Below, piece after piece: positions 59,249 to 64,000 of a DNA stretch of 64,000 nucleotides. Each line of letters starts with the position of its first letter. The first letter of the stretch is position 1. The notes under the pieces were generated by a model. The model was not told the origin of the DNA. It saw only the letters and a list, made by a program, of their open reading frames with translations, and made no database searches. The stretch is from Enhygromyxa salina (GTDB lineage: Bacteria > Myxococcota_A > Polyangia > Nannocystales > Nannocystaceae). Made by a program: the position numbers and the translations under genes. The DNA is taken from assembly GCF_000737335.2 (NCBI RefSeq), contig NZ_JMCC02000014.1:1-64000 (forward strand), in the 5' to 3' direction.

Positions 59249-61288
59249 CTAGCGCCGAGCCAGGCGCAGGCCGAAGAACCGGGCCCCTTCGGCCCCCGAC
59301 GCGCCAAAGCCCACGCTCACGCCCGCGCTCGACGGCCACTGCAGCTCACAGGTGGCGAGCGTGCCGGCCTCGGACTCCAGCCGCAGCTGATGCCCATCGG
59401 CGCCGAGTTCGAGCACCAGCGGCCCGATCACCGCCGCGCTTGCTGGGGGGCCGCAGTCGAGCGTCCCGGTGCTGCCGTCGGGTCCCCGACGGCGAACCAC
59501 GAGCGGGTCTTGCAGGGCGATCGCCACCAGCGTCTCGCTCCCCTGCCCCAGGATCACGTGCGCGGTCGAGCCTGGCTCGGCCTCGAAGCTGAACTCGAGC
59601 CGCAGCGTGCGACTGCGAAACCCACGGACATGCGCACGCACGAGCGGCAGCGCGTCGGACTCCCCCGCGATCGCGTTCAGGCGCAGGCCGCCAACGATCA
59701 CGGTCGCGCGCCCAGGCGCGTTGGAGACGAACGCGTCGTTCTGCGGGCCCGCGAGCTCGGGGGTCCACTCGTCCGGGCCATCGAGGCGCGGGCGCAGGCG
59801 CAGCAACGGAGCCGCCGCGAGCTCTTGCGTGCCGGTGATCCACCCACCAACGATCAGCGCCGTGCCGTCGTGCAGGCTCAGCAGCTGACCGCCATACCGA
59901 GGGATCGGCGGCAGCTCGACCCGGCCCGAGGCTGGATCGACGGCGGCGGTGCCCGGCGTGAACAGCCAAGTGTCAACCAGCACGCGCTCGCCAGGCAGCG
60001 CCAGCATCGGGCGCTCGCTCGAGACGAGCGCGAGCGGCGGCGCCCTCGAGGTTGGATCCAGGGTCCCGCTGCCGGCTTCGGACCACCAATGGATCAAGCC
60101 GGCGTCGTCGCTGAGCAGGACCAGCCCGTCGTCGAGCAGCGCGAGCCCCCGGACACTGCCTGGTTCGGGCAGCTCGTGCACGATCGTCCACGCCTCGCCA
60201 GGTCGCATGCGCTCGACGCTGCCGAGTCGGTCCCCGTCGCTGCCAACCCCACCGGCGACCCACGCCACGCCGTCGGGCGACACTGCAGCGTGGGCGCCAA
60301 ACCGTGGCTGCGTCAGCGGTGGGAGCTGCACGGTGGCGCTGGGTTGGGCGGGATCGATCCAATGGGTGGCCGCCAGCGCGCTCGCGGGATCGCAGCGAGC
60401 CTGTGGGTCGACCACGTCGCAGCCACCAGCGACGAGGACCTGTCGCGCCGAATTCGGTGAGCTCGCGGTGGCGTGATCGCTGGAGACCAGGGCGTCGCCG
60501 TCGACCTCGAGCGGGTCGACCACGGTCACGCTCCCCGGCCCGGCGACGTCGACGATCACCCGGTCCTGCGCCACCGCGTTGGGCCCGGCCCCCCCCAGGA
60601 TGACAAACCGTCGGCCGTCGATCGCATGGACGCTGTGCCCGCGGCGTGGCTGCGGCAACCTGGCAGCAAGCGCCCGACCTTCGCCGGTCAGCAGATCGAC
60701 ATGGAAGACCTCGTCGAGCAGCGCGCCACCGCCGTCGAGACCGCCCACCACCAGCACATCGCCAGACGGGTGCGCCGCGGCGGCAGACTCCGCGCGCGCG
60801 CTTGGCTGGGTGTCGACCTCGCACAGCGAGTCTGGGGCCGCGAAGAACACCGACAGGACCGGCGCGTCGTCGAAGCCAGGCAGGCGCCCGCGCCCGAGCT
60901 CGGCGTCCACGCCCCAGCTGCGACCGATCGCCGTGGTCGTGGTGCCGAACAGCCCCTCGGCGGCGACCCCCGTCGCGCCCGCCGGCAGCTCGGGGATCGA
61001 GCCTTGCTCGCCGGGCCCAAGCAGGAGCTCACTGCCGCCACTGGCCGGGAAGTCGCCAAGCACCCGAACCCGCAAGCCCGAGAACTCTTGGTCCAGGCCG
61101 CAGCCGCGGATCGCCGCGAGATCGATCGAGTCGGATCGACTGCAGCCCGATCCCGCCAGCAACAGCACGAGGACGCCTGCGCCCATGCCCTGCACCGCAC
61201 CCGCCCCCACGCTCTCGAGAGCTCCACCTGTTCGTGCGCGCCCCCGATCTGGGACAGTTCGGGCCGACGCCGTCATCAGTCGGCGCAT
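59249..61288 (-). CDS. Large hypothetical lipoprotein, Kelch/propeller-like
   Basis: From ATG 61288 the 679-residue protein has a long basic start, then a hydrophobic core (GVLVLLLAG) and a Cys in LAGSGC near 49. Repeated blade-like motifs follow: DVLVVGGLDGGGALLDEVF, HSVHAIDGRRFVILGGAG, ARQVLVAGGC and GTALIVGGWITGTQ, which look like Kelch repeats. The C-terminal 140 residues form a lectin/jelly-roll-like region (VHVILGQ and SVGFGASG). Function unknown. Its start is 6 bp from the divergent kinase gene, so promoters must overlap the coding ends. ATG 61276 or 61186 are alternative starts. Confidence 0.68.
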   Translation of the reverse strand: MRRLMTASARTVPDRGRARTGGALESVGAGAVQGMGAGVLVLLLAGSGCSRSDSIDLAAIRGCGLDQEFSGLRVRVLGDFPASGGSELLLGPGEQGSIPELPAGATGVAAEGLFGTTTTAIGRSWGVDAELGRGRLPGFDDAPVLSVFFAAPDSLCEVDTQPSARAESAAAAHPSGDVLVVGGLDGGGALLDEVFHVDLLTGEGRALAARLPQPRRGHSVHAIDGRRFVILGGAGPNAVAQDRVIVDVAGPGSVTVVDPLEVDGDALVSSDHATASSPNSARQVLVAGGCDVVDPQARCDPASALAATHWIDPAQPSATVQLPPLTQPRFGAHAAVSPDGVAWVAGGVGSDGDRLGSVERMRPGEAWTIVHELPEPGSVRGLALLDDGLVLLSDDAGLIHWWSEAGSGTLDPTSRAPPLALVSSERPMLALPGERVLVDTWLFTPGTAAVDPASGRVELPPIPRYGGQLLSLHDGTALIVGGWITGTQELAAAPLLRLRPRLDGPDEWTPELAGPQNDAFVSNAPGRATVIVGGLRLNAIAGESDALPLVRAHVRGFRSRTLRLEFSFEAEPGSTAHVILGQGSETLVAIALQDPLVVRRRGPDGSTGTLDCGPPASAAVIGPLVLELGADGHQLRLESEAGTLATCELQWPSSAGVSVGFGASGAEGARFFGLRLARR

Positions 61289-61294
61289 GATAAC

Positions 61295-63220
61295 ATGCCT
61301 CGTTTGCTGGATTCGTCCGCCAACGCGAACCCAGGATCCGGTCCTGAGGGTGATCCGAGCCAAGCCAGCCGCGTGCTCGGCAAGTATCAGTTGTTGCGCC
61401 TGCTGGCACGCGGCGGCATGGGCGAGGTCTACCTCGCCCGGCTGCCTGGCGAGCTCGGGTTCGAGAAGCTGCTCGTGGTCAAGACGATCCGGCCCGATCT
61501 CGCCGCTGATCCCCGCTTCGTCGAGCTGTTTGCGGCAGAGGCCAAGACCGCGGTCGGCCTCAGTCACCCCAACATCACCCCGATCTACGAGCTCGGTCGG
61601 GCCGACGACGGCACCTTGTACACGGCGATGGGCTGGGTCGACGGGCCCTCGCTCTCGCTGCTCGGTGAGCGCTTGCGCGAGCTGAACCGCTCACTGCCGC
61701 TCGACGCCGCGCTGTTCATCGTGCGCGAGATCCTCGATGGCCTCGCGCACGCGCACAGCCCCGGACGTGACCGGCAGCCGGTCGTGCACCGCGACGTCAC
61801 GCCCCGCAACGTGCTGGTCGATCGCAGCGGTCGCGTGCAGATCGTCGACTTTGGGATCGCCAAGCCCGCCAACACAGAGGCGGTCGGGGCGATGGGATCG
61901 GCGGGCTACATGGCGCCCGAGCAGGCCCGCGGGGAGCTGGTGGATCCCCGCGCAGACGTGTTCAGCGTCGGCTGTGTGCTCTACGAGTTGGTGACCGGCG
62001 AGCGAGCGATCGCCAGCGAAGGGGTGTGGATGGTCCCCGAGCTCGACGAGGTCCCCCCGCAGCTGCACCCGCTGCTCGAGCGCGCGCTGGCGATCGACCC
62101 GGAGTCGCGGTTCGCCGACGCCGACCGATTCTTGCGGGCGCTCGCGCCGATCCTCGCCGAGCTCGCGCCGGTGTTCGCGACCCGGGACCTCGCCGCGATC
62201 CTGCGCGAGCTGTTCCCCGACGACTGGCAGACCGAGGCCCACGATCCCAGCGACGGCTCGCACACCCCGGCGACCCAGATCACGGGTGCCGTCAAGACCT
62301 TCGCCACGCGCCTGCGCCCAACCACCACCCCCGAGCTTGGGACGGATCCCGAGCTTGGCCTCGCTCGCGCGGTGTCGCTCGCCTTGGCCGTCGACCCTCC
62401 GCCACTCCACGACGCCACGTCTGGCCAGGCCAACCGTCCACCACCCAACGACGCCAAGCCTGGCCAGGCCGTGCCGCTCGCGGTGGATGCTGACGGCGAG
62501 CCCCCCCGTCGCCGAGCCGCGCTGTGGTCATGGCCGGCCGTCGTCGTCGTGCTTGGATCGGTTGGGCTCATCGTGCAGCTCGCGGGCGCGATCGGCTACG
62601 CGGTCGCCCGCTCGGAGCGGTCGACCACGGACCAAGCCGCTGCGTCTGGCCGCCCCGACGGGCTCAAACCCACCGACCCCCAACCGACCGACCCCCAACC
62701 CCCAGCCGACGTCGCCCACGATCGGGTCACGCCCGACCTGCCACGCGACTCGGCGCCCGCGCTCGTCCCCGATCCGCCCCCACCGTCCCCGACCACCCTC
62801 GCGCTGCGCATCACCCCAGCCAACGCCCGGGTCTGGGTCGATCGACAGGCGCTCGCCGGCCCCCCATTCCTCGTTCAGTTGAGCGGCGACGCCATCCGCG
62901 AGCTCGTGGTCGAGCACGACGGTCACCACCCAAAGACGCTCGCGCTCGACCCTCGGGCCCTGCCCCCCGACCCGATCGTCATCACCCTCGCCCCGCTCGC
63001 GCTCGCGCAGCTCAGCGTCGTCGCCCCCTCCGTCTCGTGGGCCGAGGTCTGGCTCGACGGCGCCAAGATCGGCACCACGCCGCTCACCGACAAGACCGTG
63101 CGCGAGGGTCGACACAAGCTTCAGGTCCGCTGCACCGCGGCGGTGTGCGGCGAGGACCGGATGCTGCTCGAGCGCAACATCCAGCTCCGAGCCGGCCGCG
63201 CCACCAAGGTGGCGCTGTGA
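61295..63220 (+). CDS. Membrane Ser/Thr protein kinase with PEGA domains
   Basis: The 641-residue protein has an N-terminal kinase domain (about 30-300): GGMGEVYLAR loop, VVKTI lysine, HRDVTPRNVLV catalytic loop, IVDFGIAK metal loop and APEQ. It looks active, unlike the kinase-like gene at 0-1 kb. A Pro-rich linker, one membrane helix (about 415-440, WSWPAVVVVLGSVGLIVQL) and two PEGA-type beta domains (about 510-640) follow, so a cytoplasmic kinase is linked to a periplasmic ligand or peptidoglycan-related sensor. It is 3 bp from the convergent lolA. Confidence 0.9.
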   Translation: MPRLLDSSANANPGSGPEGDPSQASRVLGKYQLLRLLARGGMGEVYLARLPGELGFEKLLVVKTIRPDLAADPRFVELFAAEAKTAVGLSHPNITPIYELGRADDGTLYTAMGWVDGPSLSLLGERLRELNRSLPLDAALFIVREILDGLAHAHSPGRDRQPVVHRDVTPRNVLVDRSGRVQIVDFGIAKPANTEAVGAMGSAGYMAPEQARGELVDPRADVFSVGCVLYELVTGERAIASEGVWMVPELDEVPPQLHPLLERALAIDPESRFADADRFLRALAPILAELAPVFATRDLAAILRELFPDDWQTEAHDPSDGSHTPATQITGAVKTFATRLRPTTTPELGTDPELGLARAVSLALAVDPPPLHDATSGQANRPPPNDAKPGQAVPLAVDADGEPPRRRAALWSWPAVVVVLGSVGLIVQLAGAIGYAVARSERSTTDQAAASGRPDGLKPTDPQPTDPQPPADVAHDRVTPDLPRDSAPALVPDPPPPSPTTLALRITPANARVWVDRQALAGPPFLVQLSGDAIRELVVEHDGHHPKTLALDPRALPPDPIVITLAPLALAQLSVVAPSVSWAEVWLDGAKIGTTPLTDKTVREGRHKLQVRCTAAVCGEDRMLLERNIQLRAGRATKVAL

Positions 63221-63223
63221 GGT

Positions 63224-63943
63224 CTACGGAGCGATCGCGGCCGAGAACAGCTGGCTCAGCTCGGCCGCGGTGTACTTGCGCTTGGTGTCGACCTTCGAGA
63301 ACACGGTGATGGTCTCGTCGCCGCCGTGCTCGACGACCCGCATCTTGCCGATCTCGAGGTGGGTCCCGCTGACCACCACTTTGGAGATGATCCGATCCAT
63401 GGGCGAGACCTTCGGCACCAACGTCATCGTCCAGCTGCGGTCCTCGCCGGCCTGAAACTCGATGCGATACAGCGCCTCGAGCCCGCGGCGATCTCCGGCG
63501 AAGATCTTGGTGAACGCGTCGACGAACTGCCGCACCGCCGGCTTGCCGTCGAGCTCGATCCGCTCGGTCTTGGTGCCGTCGCCATACTCGATCCCCTTCG
63601 CGTCCATGATCACCACCGAGGGGGTGGGCGCGAGCGTCCGGCGGGCGAGCCGACCGTCCGCAAAGTGGAGGACCCCGGTGTCGATCAAGGGCTCGGCGAG
63701 CAGACCAAAGTGGCTCTCTTGGCGAAACTCCGCGTAGAGGCCCGGCATCTTGGCGAACCCGGCGAGCAGCTCGTCCACGCTCACGGGCGTGGCGGCCTCG
63801 GCGACCGGCGCCTGCAGGCCCGCGGCCACCCCCGCGGCCCCGCCCGCGAGCCACGGCAGCGCGGCGCAGAGCAACAGGCGACGAACGAGCTTCAGCTCGG
63901 GTGTGGGCCGTTGGCGGCCAAGAATCCTAGAGGAAGCGATCAT
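63224..63943 (-). CDS. lolA: Outer membrane lipoprotein carrier LolA-like
   Basis: LolA ferries lipoproteins across the periplasm from LolCDE to the outer membrane. The 239-residue protein has a signal peptide (VRRLLLCAALPWLAGGAAG, cleavage near AEA), then LLAGFAKMPGLYAEFRQESHF with the conserved FRQ, and the curved-sheet strands (GVLHFADGRLARRT, SVVIMDAKGIEYGD). The end of LolA proteins is variable. Together with lolD and the LolC/E gene the window holds most of a Lol pathway. Start at ATG 63943 leaves 57 bp to the edge. Confidence 0.82.
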   Translation of the reverse strand: MIASSRILGRQRPTPELKLVRRLLLCAALPWLAGGAAGVAAGLQAPVAEAATPVSVDELLAGFAKMPGLYAEFRQESHFGLLAEPLIDTGVLHFADGRLARRTLAPTPSVVIMDAKGIEYGDGTKTERIELDGKPAVRQFVDAFTKIFAGDRRGLEALYRIEFQAGEDRSWTMTLVPKVSPMDRIISKVVVSGTHLEIGKMRVVEHGGDETITVFSKVDTKRKYTAAELSQLFSAAIAP

Positions 63944-64000
63944 GCTGATGAGTCCGTGAATCGTGGGGTTTCGAAGTTCATGTGAACGCCAGCGCGGGGA

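Overview
The window is GC-rich bacterial chromosome, and nearly every gene prefers G or C at third codon positions. The gene content is that of a Gram-negative cell with an outer membrane: BamA, two OmpH/Skp-like chaperones, LolA, LolD and a LolC/E-type permease, SecDF-YajC and many lipoproteins. Several traits together suggest Myxococcota, possibly the Nannocystis/Plesiocystis side: a Ser/Thr kinase with C-terminal PEGA domains, a degenerate second kinase, an FHA-AAA+ regulator, many Cys-anchored proteins of unknown function and low-complexity Pro/Ala linkers. This placement is inference; there is no rRNA or tRNA in the window to test it.

Layout. 0-6 kb: a kinase-like protein cut by the left edge, a 53-residue basic protein, and yicC-gmk-spoT read leftward with overlapping ends. 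6-16 kb: tandem 155-bp repeats, an oligopeptide-binding-type lipoprotein, a lone lipoprotein on the plus strand, then a three-gene ABC transporter unit (ATPase, permease fused to a GldG-like domain, DUF4340 protein) and a helical-repeat-like lipoprotein. 16-25 kb: a large plus-strand lipoprotein facing the cyclic-di-AMP/cell-wall operon cdaA-cdaR-glmM-nnr, a 166-bp palindrome, an FHA-AAA+ regulator and a 58-residue protein. 25-48 kb: a nearly unbroken leftward series rimP-nusA-ylxR-infB-rbfA-truB-rpsO-pnp-dut-purC-purF-prfB-lolC/E-lolD-bamA-ompH-ompH-fabZ-lipoprotein, linking translation, RNA decay, purine synthesis and envelope assembly. 48-50.5 kb: an ECF-like sigma factor with a multi-pass membrane partner, a membrane protein and a small lipoprotein. 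50.5-59 kb: queA-tgt-yajC-secD-secF-recJ. 59-64 kb: a beta-propeller-like lipoprotein diverging from a Ser/Thr kinase with PEGA domains, which converges on lolA.

The most informative features are regulatory or structural. prfB carries a textbook CTT TGA C programmed +1 frameshift. The long leader of the rimP-nusA operon contains an intrinsic terminator, suggesting attenuation. rpsO has a strong hairpin just before its start codon. Two unrelated families of dispersed intergenic repeats recur (five copies of one, three of the other), sometimes side by side. Three signalling proteins look altered in their key motifs: a pseudokinase (HRD and DFG lost), an NtrC-type AAA+ regulator lacking the GAFTGA loop, and a RelA/SpoT protein with an intact hydrolase but an eroded synthetase. 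I found no prophage, transposase, CRISPR array, restriction system or secondary-metabolite cluster. The best candidates for something undescribed are the repeat families, the palindrome and the altered signalling proteins.
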